Shown one piece after another: positions 9,755-17,920 of a DNA stretch of 50,971 nt. Positions within the stretch are counted from its first letter, which is position 1. The number at the start of each line of letters is the position of its first letter. This DNA is from Anaerolineales bacterium. GTDB lineage: Bacteria > Chloroflexota > Anaerolineae > Anaerolineales > UBA11657. Position numbers and translations under genes: made by a program. The stretch spans positions 6,095-57,065 of the forward strand of contig JAKUPR010000003.1 of NCBI GenBank assembly GCA_022450585.1, in the 5' to 3' direction. The notes beneath the pieces are model-generated. The model was not told the origin of the DNA. It did not search any database and saw only the letters and a list, made by a program, of their open reading frames with translations.

Positions 9755-10162
9755 TTATGGGTTAACGGTAAATTGCGTTTCCATTCCAGCTTCCCGATGT
9801 CCGGATAAGTCACAAATCAAAGTATATGTGCCAGGTCTTAATGTTACTGACATGGACTGTGTATCTTGAGGGAGTATCAACTCGATTGTTTCGTCCATGC
9901 CTTCAACAACGAAATTGTGTTCTAAATTACCTGTATTTGTCACCATAAAGGTAACTTCACCTGCCTTAACTTCATCGCGTAGAGGTTCAATTGACCACTC
10001 CCATTGGGTGATTTCAACTAATGGAGGAGATTGTACACAAGCAGTTATTGGGATTGCCAGTATTGCCAGTATTGGCACACTGGGGTTACGAGCGCACTTC
10101 AATAACTTAATTTGATTACCTCTACTATCCAGTGTCCTGGTATGTTTGGATTGGATGATCAA
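9755..10162 (-). CDS. Cupredoxin-like lipoprotein
   Basis: 135 aa; lipobox-like ITAC, LEHNFVVEG and CDLSGHREAGM type-1 copper ligands. Start codon uncertain (first ATG overlaps soxB end by 38 nt). Confidence 0.82.
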   Translation of the reverse strand: MIIQSKHTRTLDSRGNQIKLLKCARNPSVPILAILAIPITACVQSPPLVEITQWEWSIEPLRDEVKAGEVTFMVTNTGNLEHNFVVEGMDETIELILPQDTQSMSVTLRPGTYTLICDLSGHREAGMETQFTVNP

Positions 10163-11810
10163 CCATTATAGTTGGATTAGCTTCAATATAATTTATCAGT
10201 TCCTCTACTGCTGGCAGATCTGTCGCTATTGGTTTGTTATCAACTTGTTGCGTTCTCCCGCCCGAGGTGGCAAGACTGTACCATTGATCGTCAGCCAATG
10301 GAGTCCCATTGACGATAGGATTTAGAAGGCGATTGCCATATGTGCCTTGCTTGTGTAAGTTTGCTTTAATGCCACTGCATCTGCTCATGTCCCCGCCTAG
10401 GCGTAACATTGGATCAGGGTTGAAAACATTATCTAGATTATCCTCAATAATGTTTCGTACATCCATGCCAGTAAGTTGTGCTGTGTATAAGGGTGAGGGC
10501 GTAGGCTTCATTGCATTGTAGATATCTTCCACGGAGATTGTCCCGGGCAATAAAGTGGCGCCGAAACGCCATCCTCCTACGCAGCTTAGGTCAGAACCAG
10601 CAATTTCACGATAAGCGTTTGTCACAAAAGCATCTGTAGTTCCCCCAACAAGTGAGTGACGATAGAGGGTCGATTTCGTCTCTCCGATCACTCTCTCTAA
10701 ATCTTGCTGATATGGAAGATATAGATTGTCGATCATTTCGTTGATCTTGTCATCCGGTTCCACTCGTTCAGACAGAACCGGCAGCAGCTTGTGTTGATAT
10801 CCCACCATCTTTCCATTACTTACTTCTATGTCAAGTGCTCCTAGGAACTTTCCATGTGATCCGGATTGCACTATGAGTGTTTTGCCTACTTGTATTGGTG
10901 TCCATAGGATGCCGTGGGTGTGTCCTCCTACAATAACATCTACTCCTTCCAATCGTTCTGCCATGACCATGTCTTGCGGAAGGCCCATGTGAGAAAGCAA
11001 GATAACCAATTGTGCTCCCTCGTTCTCGCGCACTCGGTTTATCTCTGCCTGCAGCTCGATATCACGGTAACCCATGCGCCAATTGGGGTTTAGAGATGGA
11101 TCCTCTGTGGTTAGTAGGCTAAACGGATAGGCTTCTCCTACAATGGCCACACGCAGTCCATCGATGTCTCTTATCAGGCTGGATTGCAGTACACGATCTT
11201 CGAACTCAGTGTCCACGAGATTTTGTGCTAGCACGGCAAAATTGGCCTCAGAAATGCGGTCCAGTAGGACCTTCTTGCCAAGATTAAGCTCCCAGTGCAT
11301 CGTCATGGCATCATAGCCAATGGCATTCATGATATCTACGCAAGCGCGCCCATTGGTCAACATGGCAATTGCTGATCCATACCATGCGTCGCCACTGTCT
11401 AGAAGAAGGGTGCGCTCAGGGTACTTGGCACGTTCATCTTTAATTAATGCTGCCAAATGGGCTAAACCACCTACTTTACCGTATTGATTGGCGAGATCCA
11501 GAAAATCAACGTGGGAACTTAGATAGGCGGCTGCACTTCCGAATTCGATGTTGTTGTCATGCAAGAACTCTCTGCCTAATGGTTCTCTGTGGTAAACGGG
11601 ACGCAACTGGCCGTGTATGTCCCCGGTCCACAAGATGCGTAATGACACTTTGTCTAGGTGTACGGCAGCAATGGACTTCTCGGGCGATTTTGTCTGCTGG
11701 ACAATGTTGTTGTCCGTTCGAGATTTAGTATTCAGGCCGCAAGCACTGAGGCCAGCGGCTATGGTACTTTGGAGAAATCCGCGACGGGTAATGGATTTGG
11801 GTATTCCCAT
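10125..11810 (-). CDS. soxB: SoxB-like thiosulfohydrolase / 5'-nucleotidase-family metallophosphoesterase
   Basis: 561 aa; Tat signal (ITRRGFLQS), LWTGDIHGQLRPVYHREP, DSGDAW, MHWELNLGKK, GGHTHGILW; next to SoxYZ. Confidence 0.88.
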   Translation of the reverse strand: MGIPKSITRRGFLQSTIAAGLSACGLNTKSRTDNNIVQQTKSPEKSIAAVHLDKVSLRILWTGDIHGQLRPVYHREPLGREFLHDNNIEFGSAAAYLSSHVDFLDLANQYGKVGGLAHLAALIKDERAKYPERTLLLDSGDAWYGSAIAMLTNGRACVDIMNAIGYDAMTMHWELNLGKKVLLDRISEANFAVLAQNLVDTEFEDRVLQSSLIRDIDGLRVAIVGEAYPFSLLTTEDPSLNPNWRMGYRDIELQAEINRVRENEGAQLVILLSHMGLPQDMVMAERLEGVDVIVGGHTHGILWTPIQVGKTLIVQSGSHGKFLGALDIEVSNGKMVGYQHKLLPVLSERVEPDDKINEMIDNLYLPYQQDLERVIGETKSTLYRHSLVGGTTDAFVTNAYREIAGSDLSCVGGWRFGATLLPGTISVEDIYNAMKPTPSPLYTAQLTGMDVRNIIEDNLDNVFNPDPMLRLGGDMSRCSGIKANLHKQGTYGNRLLNPIVNGTPLADDQWYSLATSGGRTQQVDNKPIATDLPAVEELINYIEANPTIMVDHPIQTYQDTG

Positions 11811-11835
11811 GTCATTCGCTCAACCTATACAAACT

Positions 11836-13005
11836 CTATATTGCTGCCCACTTGCGTGATATCTCATTTGATTGGACTAGCAGATACCAAATTACCAGCA
11901 GGGCAAGTAGAGCGATTGTTGCCCCACCCCAGCCGATAATGTCAGGGAGAAACATGGGTTGACCTAGTTGTTGTGTGAGACCACTGGTCTGCAGTAATCT
12001 ATTGAAGAATGAGGCTGAGAGTGTGTAACAAATTAGTGTCAACCACAGTTTCAAATGCCCCTCACCTGCACGCCAAACAGCGCCAGCCCCACATCCTCCA
12101 GCAATTGTCATTCCAATGCCGAAAATCACTCCTCCGGAGAGAGAACCCATCCAATAGGTTGCTCGTACAAATTCATCTACTCTCTCAATGAGTGTGTATT
12201 TGACAATTGAAAATCCAGCTATACTGATTAACAGGGCGATTAACATCGCCTTCGTGTGACTGGCGTCTCCGGTAAGAAATGGTTCCCGGAAGGCGCGCAC
12301 AAAACAGAGCCTAGATCTTTGACAGATTATGCCAAGAACTATCCCAAACATAAGAATGACGCCGCGATCCGGTGCTATGGAAAATAGATAAGCGACTACG
12401 CTCCCTGCTAGAAATAAGCCTAATCCCAGACCCCACATTCGCTGACGCTTTGGACTAGCTAATCCAAGTCTCTTGCGAATAGGTATTTGTTTCTTATCAT
12501 CTGAAGTGGATTTCCCAATCTGCCATACTAGAATGCGTGTTCCAATTAGGGCTCCAACTACAAGACCTAACCCCATAGCTACACCGTGAAGGCTTAATGC
12601 ACTAGTGCCATTGAAAAAACCACCAATGTTGCACCCGCGGACCAAAACTGCACCAGCTCCTATCATGATTCCACCAATAGCACCTTTGACTAGGTCGCCT
12701 AACGGAGCAGCTCGGATCCCAAATTGTCCAGCCAACATCGCACTTAACACAGCTCCCCCCAGGAGACCAAGATTGATCACCGATCCGGAGCGTAGAAGTG
12801 GGGACAGGGGCTCGGATTGAATGAGGCCCAATTGAGAGAGCATCCAATCCCCCCAGTTCAGTGCGCCGTCTAGAGTACTCCAAGGTTGATGATATATAAA
12901 AAGCATCACATTAAACAAACCAATGAGGATCCCGCCTATCCAAACGGGCCATGGACGCCCAAATGCAAAGTTGAAATCATCACGCAGTTTGTCTTGCAGC
13001 GTCAT
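11836..13005 (-). CDS. YeeE/YedE family (TsuA-like) sulfur-compound transporter
   Basis: 389 aa polytopic; conserved Cys/Gly segments VRGCNIGGFFNG, GIICQRSRLCFVRAFRE, IAGGCGAGAVWRAGEG. Confidence 0.9.
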   Translation of the reverse strand: MTLQDKLRDDFNFAFGRPWPVWIGGILIGLFNVMLFIYHQPWSTLDGALNWGDWMLSQLGLIQSEPLSPLLRSGSVINLGLLGGAVLSAMLAGQFGIRAAPLGDLVKGAIGGIMIGAGAVLVRGCNIGGFFNGTSALSLHGVAMGLGLVVGALIGTRILVWQIGKSTSDDKKQIPIRKRLGLASPKRQRMWGLGLGLFLAGSVVAYLFSIAPDRGVILMFGIVLGIICQRSRLCFVRAFREPFLTGDASHTKAMLIALLISIAGFSIVKYTLIERVDEFVRATYWMGSLSGGVIFGIGMTIAGGCGAGAVWRAGEGHLKLWLTLICYTLSASFFNRLLQTSGLTQQLGQPMFLPDIIGWGGATIALLALLVIWYLLVQSNEISRKWAAI

Positions 13006-13027
13006 GATAAGTGTACCGATTTGAATG

Positions 13028-13513
13028 TCATTTGGAGTTCGCTAAGGTACGTACATACTCTGTAAGTACCTGAAGTTGATCGTCGTCTAATAGCAATTCC
13101 CACGGAGGCATTTCCATGCCTTTGCCAACAGATATGATATTCTTGATTTCCTCATCACTCATCTCTTGAAGTATGGTCAAATTTAGCCCCGATTGAGTAC
13201 TAAGACTTCCTACTGAAGGCCCGTCACCTAAACCTGTGAGACCGTGGCATTTGGCGCAATTGTTGATATACAGTGTCTCGGCATCCATGCTTTCTGCTAG
13301 TTCGGCCATGGAAATCTCAGGTATGCCAAAAAGTTCGTCAATCTCTGTGTCTTCATCGATAGGTTCAACGTTTGAGGTGTCTACGGACATCAAGATATCT
13401 TCATTTACTTGTTGGGCATTACCTTGGCAACCACTCAAGATAGGCATTGTCCAAATCAGCATGGCAGCGAATAATATGGAGCAAGAGTAACGAGTCGATT
13501 TATATTTGTTCAT
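13028..13513 (-). CDS. c-type cytochrome lipoprotein
   Basis: 161 aa; lipobox LSGC, single haem motif CAKCH, distal Met in GKGMEMPPW. Confidence 0.88.
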   Translation of the reverse strand: MNKYKSTRYSCSILFAAMLIWTMPILSGCQGNAQQVNEDILMSVDTSNVEPIDEDTEIDELFGIPEISMAELAESMDAETLYINNCAKCHGLTGLGDGPSVGSLSTQSGLNLTILQEMSDEEIKNIISVGKGMEMPPWELLLDDDQLQVLTEYVRTLANSK

Positions 13514-13539
13514 CTATTTGGATACGTGGAACTATGCAT

Positions 13540-13899
13540 TCAAGCATTGTTGAATGCAACAAGCTCGCTGGCTGACACAGTTTCTTTCCTGTGATTTGTA
13601 ACTACAATTTTTATTGGTGCCTCCCGTACAGCACGTATCTTGAAAGCGAGTAGAGGGTTGTCTGAACTCGCAGCATTCATGTGGAATGTGCTAATGGTCT
13701 TGTCTCCATATAAGACTTCTACCGTGCGTACGTAAACCGCTGGCGCAGAGCGTACGAAGCGTTCATAGCGATTCTCAGCAGTCTGAACCAGCTGTAAGCC
13801 AGTGGAAGAAGGATGTTTGATTTTTGCTTTGATCTCAATCACTTCATTCTCACTGATCTCGCGGGGAAGCCTAAGTTTTACACTGAATTCTTCTGTCAT
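13540..13899 (-). CDS. soxZ: Thiosulfate oxidation carrier protein SoxZ
   Basis: 119 aa; IKAKIKHPSSTGL, STFHMNAASSDNPLLAFKIRA; adjacent to soxY. Confidence 0.9.
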   Translation of the reverse strand: MTEEFSVKLRLPREISENEVIEIKAKIKHPSSTGLQLVQTAENRYERFVRSAPAVYVRTVEVLYGDKTISTFHMNAASSDNPLLAFKIRAVREAPIKIVVTNHRKETVSASELVAFNNA

Positions 13900-13914
13900 A
13901 ATGATTCTCCTAGG

Positions 13915-14385
13915 TTAACAGCCACCCAGGCTAACTTTCACGTTCTCGCTAGCTACCCACTTACCATGCTTAGTGCATTCAGCTATCGCTATAACCTGAG
14001 TGTCGCCCCCATCCATCCTCATCTGATTTGCTATATAGGCAATCCCATTTCCAGGCGAGAATTCATATAGGCCTTTTCCTACGATCGGGTCATTAAAGCT
14101 TAATATCTGAATTGATTTGACATAATGATCAGGTTCCATTGGGTGATTTTCAACTGCAATTACTATAGGCACATTAGCTCCATCTTCTGCAATAATTGGA
14201 AGACGGATATTGATTATGTGCTCATATTCCAGTTCGTTGGGATCGTTCGAATCCTCTACAAAGTTAAAATGACCACGTTCTTCCGCATGACTTGGACGGA
14301 CTGTCAAGCCTGTAGTAATTCCTGCAACGCCGAGAGCAGCCATCCGTAGAACCTCTCGGCGCGTTATGTGAGATGAAAACACCAT
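13915..14385 (-). CDS. soxY: Thiosulfate oxidation carrier protein SoxY
   Basis: 156 aa; Tat signal (ITRREVLRMAALGVAG), SoxY fold segments, C-terminal swivel cysteine (VKVSLGGC-stop). Confidence 0.9.
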   Translation of the reverse strand: MVFSSHITRREVLRMAALGVAGITTGLTVRPSHAEERGHFNFVEDSNDPNELEYEHIINIRLPIIAEDGANVPIVIAVENHPMEPDHYVKSIQILSFNDPIVGKGLYEFSPGNGIAYIANQMRMDGGDTQVIAIAECTKHGKWVASENVKVSLGGC

Positions 14386-14409
14386 AATCCTTCTCCCTTG
14401 CTCAAATCA

Positions 14410-14465
14410 ACAAAAGAATATGATTTGTGAGATTGTGTTATCTCATATAAATCATATTCTTTTGT
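14410..14465. repeat. Long inverted repeat / hairpin between beta-propeller gene and soxY
   Basis: ACAAAAGAATATGATTT (14410-14426) is the exact reverse complement of AAATCATATTCTTTTGT (14449-14465); nested TGAGAT (14428-14433) / ATCTCA (14440-14445). Confidence 0.85.
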
Positions 14466-14508
14466 CATCCCGTAAGTTTTGTGCCTACACTACTAATGAC
14501 AATATTGG

Positions 14509-15882
14509 TCAGCTAGGTAGGTCCCCGCACTTTCCATCACTGTCAGTAGACGGCAGATTTTGTGTATTTTTCACATTATCAACTGTCAGTATCTGCTCAC
14601 CACAGAAATAAGGCGCCCACAGGACACCATTAGTTCCAAAGCCGACAACGATGTCGTCTACCCATTCAATAGTTCCACTTTCCTCCACATATTCCAAAAG
14701 CGTCACTGTGTCTCCACCGCGATTAGTGACGATGAACCAGTGACCGTCAGGTGTCCAATGACCATTGTGTGTAGACTTTCCTCCGGTTTCAATCTTATCA
14801 ATAATCTTGTTTTGTGCGCTGTCCAATATTGAAACATGGGAATCCGCTCCATCGTTAGTTACTACTGCCAGTGAGGCCGTGGGGTGGAAATAAGTCGAGT
14901 TTGTGTCTGTTCCAGACTCTAGGGCTTCAACTAATTCTAGTGCACCTATGTCAATGATTCCGAGCTTGCCTATTTTCTTTAGCCCAACGTAGGCGTATTT
15001 GTCATCCGGGCGGAATGCAATGTTGAAAGGACCAGACCCTTCAGGCAATTCAATCTCCTTAATTACTTCTTGTTTCTCGACATCTATGGCGATGATTACA
15101 TTAGCTTTGTCGCAACTGTAAAGAACGACGCTGCCGTCATTGCTCATTTTTCCCGAGCGACATCTTCCTTCTCCTAGGGACTTGACGATTTCTTGAGCAC
15201 TCACGTCGAGCACGTCTACTGAGCCTAGAAGACCGTTGTCCGGGTCATAGCCTTGGTGGCCAATGAAAGCGTATTGACCATCATGACTAAATGTAATGTC
15301 ACGAGAGCGCTGCCCAGTAGTCTCGATCGACGCCACTAACTCTAGTGTGGTCGTATTATGCAAGTGTACGTGTCCACCTTTTTTATCAAGATCTCCATTA
15401 AGCAGTAGTGTCTGGGTTGGACTGAATGCCCCATGGAATGGGTCGTTTATCCCGGTTTGTCCATAGGTGATCTTGTCGGTCCAAGTATCTATCCAGCCAT
15501 AGGCATCATGATCGCCTTTACCCTCAGACTGAAAGTTGATAAATACGTGGCGCATTCCAGGCGCCATCCAGGGATGATGTGGCTGTACGTAAGCAACGCT
15601 AATGAAATGCAGGCCATAATCCTCAGCGTCAGGGTCGATAACGGCAATCTTGCCTTCGGCTTGAACAGGTATATAGAACTTCCCACGCGACATATGAGAA
15701 AGGAGGTCAGCCTGGTTAGGCCACGTCCAGCTATCAGTATAGAAAACAGGTGGCGAACCTTCGAAATCAGTTATTGTAGTCGTAGAGTCTGGTACTGCTG
15801 TGTCCTCAACAGGTTGACATGCCGCAAGTATTAGACTGGGTACAACAAGGTATTTCATCAAACTAATAATGTGTTTATTCAT
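14509..15882 (-). CDS. YVTN/YncE-like beta-propeller lipoprotein
   Basis: 457 aa; lipobox LAAC, repeated blades (DITFSHDGQYAFIGHQG, NIAFRPDDKYAYVGLKK, HWTPDGHWFIVTNRGGDTV). Confidence 0.82.
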   Translation of the reverse strand: MNKHIISLMKYLVVPSLILAACQPVEDTAVPDSTTTITDFEGSPPVFYTDSWTWPNQADLLSHMSRGKFYIPVQAEGKIAVIDPDAEDYGLHFISVAYVQPHHPWMAPGMRHVFINFQSEGKGDHDAYGWIDTWTDKITYGQTGINDPFHGAFSPTQTLLLNGDLDKKGGHVHLHNTTTLELVASIETTGQRSRDITFSHDGQYAFIGHQGYDPDNGLLGSVDVLDVSAQEIVKSLGEGRCRSGKMSNDGSVVLYSCDKANVIIAIDVEKQEVIKEIELPEGSGPFNIAFRPDDKYAYVGLKKIGKLGIIDIGALELVEALESGTDTNSTYFHPTASLAVVTNDGADSHVSILDSAQNKIIDKIETGGKSTHNGHWTPDGHWFIVTNRGGDTVTLLEYVEESGTIEWVDDIVVGFGTNGVLWAPYFCGEQILTVDNVKNTQNLPSTDSDGKCGDLPS

Positions 15883-15989
15883 TTTCTTCTCCTCAATCCA
15901 TCCTTATATATATGATCATGGTTACTTAGTTACTACTTGAGAGTTACTGTATTGGCTGCTAGCACGTGATGTATGTGCAATATATATAC

Positions 15990-16045
15990 CGGCGAAGCAT
16001 CCCTGAGATGCGAAACTAGGGAAAAACCACATGCATGGTAAGCCG
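15990..16045. other. Candidate compact structured RNA (pseudoknot-like), strand unresolved
   Basis: CGGC 15990-15993 / GCCG 16042-16045; GCATC 15997-16001 / GATGC 16007-16011; loop CCT (16002-16004) can pair AGG (16018-16020); ACCA 16026-16029 / TGGT 16036-16039. Found by eye, no covariance test. Confidence 0.35.
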
Positions 16046-16120
16046 AACGATATCCTGTTGATTTTTGTGTACTAATTACCATAGTTTTTCTCTAATGCTA
16101 TCATTTACCTTAACAAATAA

Positions 16121-16266
16121 AGGCCAAACGGTTGAAGTAAAGCGGGCGTAATAACCGCATGGAAGGCAGCCCGCTCTTCCCCGTCTGGCCTCTCAAGGCA
16201 GCTCGATGGCTGCCACTAGCTTGGCCTGTCTAATTTAGATCGAGGGGCGGATCAGCGCTGTCCCTC
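16121..16266 (-). ncRNA. Candidate structured non-coding RNA with three consecutive hairpins
   Basis: AGGCCAAACGG 16121-16131 / CCGTCTGGCCT 16181-16191 (the one mismatch becomes G-U on the minus strand), GAAG 16134-16137 / CTTC 16176-16179, AGCGGGC 16141-16147 / GCCCGCT 16169-16175; GGCAGC 16197-16202 / GCTGCC 16209-16214; third stem 16242-16266. No ORF. Confidence 0.45.
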
Positions 16267-16434
16267 CGTACACATGCAGATTAGATTTACCATATGTGCT
16301 TTCACCTGATGTTGCCTAATAATATCTTGCTGTCACAGTCATAGTGTAATTACGACCGGTCTGTATTATATGGTTTTGGCAGTAATTGTCAAATCGAGTT
16401 TTGTATGTGCTTTTGGTGAAGAAGAGTAACTTTG

Positions 16435-16508
16435 TGGGCAGGACAGGACTCGAACCTGCGACCTCTTCTTTGTAAGAGAAGCGCTCTAACCAGCTGAGCT
16501 ACCCGCCC
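16435..16508 (-). tRNA. tRNA-Val (anticodon UAC)
   Basis: Minus strand GGGCGGGTAGCTCAGCTGGTTAGAGCGCTTCTCTTACAAAGAAGAGGTCGCAGGTTCGAGTCCTGTCCTGCCCA folds as a cloverleaf; anticodon stem CTTCT/AGAAG with loop CTTACAA; CCA not encoded. Confidence 0.96.
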
Positions 16509-16613
16509 GAACACTGTTTCATAGTTTACCATACTGGCTCTGCACCTAAATATATGGTTTTTGCGGTCTTTAGAAAATGGCAGGATTCATGCAGCGATGG
16601 TAATTCTGTACCC

Positions 16614-16641
16614 TTGACAATCTGCAAATCACTAGTAATAT
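16614..16641 (+). promoter_or_regulatory. Sigma70-like promoter of regulator/NusG operon
   Basis: TTGACA (16614-16619), 16-nt spacer, TAATAT (16636-16641), about 47 nt upstream of the ATG at 16689. Confidence 0.7.
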
Positions 16642-16671
16642 TCAGCGAATGAAATTCAGACACTGAATATT
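16637..16671. promoter_or_regulatory. Inverted-repeat operator candidate overlapping the -10 box
   Basis: AATATTCAG (16637-16645) and exact reverse complement CTGAATATT (16663-16671); internal dyad ATTCAG-aca-CTGAAT (16654-16668). Confidence 0.6.
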
Positions 16672-16688
16672 GATTTGGATAGGATAAC

Positions 16689-17177
16689 ATGGATTCTTAC
16701 CCAGCGCCCGAAAACCTGCATGAATTACGGATTTTGGAACAAATAGAGCGTGACCCTGAAGCCACTCAGGCTGATCTAGCTTCCCGAATGGGGGTGGCCG
16801 TTGGTACTGTCAACTGGTACGTAAAGCGGCTCGTGAAAAAGGGGCACATAAAGGTCACTCGCTTGCAGCGTCGGCGCCTCAGGTATCTGATTACTCCGGA
16901 GGGGATCTCCGAGAAAACGCGACTTGCCATGGAGTATGTGCAGATTAGCATGGGTATGTATCGTGCTACTCGGCAGCAGGCACGGGATCTTCTCTCAAGG
17001 GCTCGAGAGGCTGGATTTCAGAGTGTTACGGTGTTAGGACAGGGCGATTTAGTTGACGTGTGTCGACTAACATGTCTTGAGCAATCTGTTCAAATAACCT
17101 CTGAAGACGTTGATGCTGAACTACCAGTACTTCGTGTATCTGGTTCTGCAGTGATGCTGGAGATGCCGGATGTCTAA
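16689..17177 (+). CDS. Winged helix-turn-helix transcriptional regulator
   Basis: 162 aa; LRILEQIERDPEATQADLASRMGVAVGTVNWYVKRLVKKGHIKV wHTH domain; C-terminal small domain of unclear function. Confidence 0.87.
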   Translation: MDSYPAPENLHELRILEQIERDPEATQADLASRMGVAVGTVNWYVKRLVKKGHIKVTRLQRRRLRYLITPEGISEKTRLAMEYVQISMGMYRATRQQARDLLSRAREAGFQSVTVLGQGDLVDVCRLTCLEQSVQITSEDVDAELPVLRVSGSAVMLEMPDV

Positions 17178-17724
17178 TTCTAATATTGATATAGGTAAAC
17201 AGTGGTACGCCTTGCATACCAAGCCACACAAAGAGCGCCAAGTGGCCTCTTTCTTACGCTCCAGAAATATGGAAGTATTTCTACCACTCTTGCGCGTTAA
17301 CCCGGTTAACCCGCGTGCTGCGCGCGAGAGGCCTTATTTCCCGAACTATATTTTTGCACACTTGGATTTAGCCGTGACCGGTCTGAGTGCATTGCAATGG
17401 ACGCCAGGGCTACTACGGATGGTGGAATTTGGTGGTGTGTTTGGCACAGTGCCTGGAGCTCTGATCGATCAGTTAAAGCTCCGGCTGACCGAAATCCGTT
17501 CTGCTGGAGGCATTTCTCTACAAGGGCTGCGTATTGGTGACCGTGTGCGTGTTATAGACGGACCTTTTGAGGGATATGAGGGAGTCTTTGATGCACGTCT
17601 TTCCGGTAGTGACCGAGTACGCGTGTTACTTGAACTTATTAGTGAATTCCAGCGTCGCGATAGCGGTCAGCGCTCTGTTTCAGTGGAACTAAATGTGGGT
17701 AATATCACTAGATTAAGCGCATAG
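17170..17724 (+). CDS. Specialised NusG paralogue (RfaH/LoaP-type transcription factor)
   Basis: 184 aa; KQWYALHTKPHKERQVASFLRSRNMEVFLPLL NGN domain, YFPNYIFAHLDL, KOW-like GDRVRVIDGPFEGYEGVF; overlaps upstream gene by 8 nt and heads a glycan cluster. Confidence 0.9.
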   Translation: MSNSNIDIGKQWYALHTKPHKERQVASFLRSRNMEVFLPLLRVNPVNPRAARERPYFPNYIFAHLDLAVTGLSALQWTPGLLRMVEFGGVFGTVPGALIDQLKLRLTEIRSAGGISLQGLRIGDRVRVIDGPFEGYEGVFDARLSGSDRVRVLLELISEFQRRDSGQRSVSVELNVGNITRLSA

Positions 17725-17888
17725 TCTTGGTGCAGGCGCCGACTTCTCAATTGGGTGAACGGGATGTTGGGCAGGCATATTGTTCACAGCCGGTTGTTTG
17801 TTGTCGGCCACGTCATAAAGTTGGATATGCTAGAGGTGCTCATATAATAGGGCATGTCGAAAGGGCGGAGCGATAATGTTTTTATATT

Positions 17889-17920
17889 TTGACAAACCAG
17901 TTGTTTCGATTGGTTATACT
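17889..17920 (+). promoter_or_regulatory. Weak promoter candidate in 420-bp leader before glycan genes
   Basis: TTGACA (17889-17894) and TATACT (17915-17920), but a 20-nt spacer, longer than optimal. Confidence 0.25.

Noticed and set aside
15990-16045. Hammerhead ribozyme (CTGAGATGCGAAAC resembles CUGANGA...GAAAC)
   Set aside because: The core needs CUGANGA; here the catalytic G position is not matched and flanking stems do not fit.
16121-16300. RNase P RNA, tmRNA or SRP RNA
   Set aside because: No conserved core segments (e.g. GAGGAAAGUCC, tmRNA tRNA-like ends, SRP GGAAGCAGCC context) found on either strand.
16435-16508. tRNA-Val as an integration site for a genomic island
   Set aside because: No duplicated tRNA 3' end or integrase seen in the window; the glycan island lies on the 5' side of the tRNA, not the usual 3' side.
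17864-17875. ops-type RfaH element (GGCGGAGCGATA)
   Set aside because: Only a partial resemblance to GGCGGTAGCGTG; kept only as a lead inside the leader finding, not as a feature.
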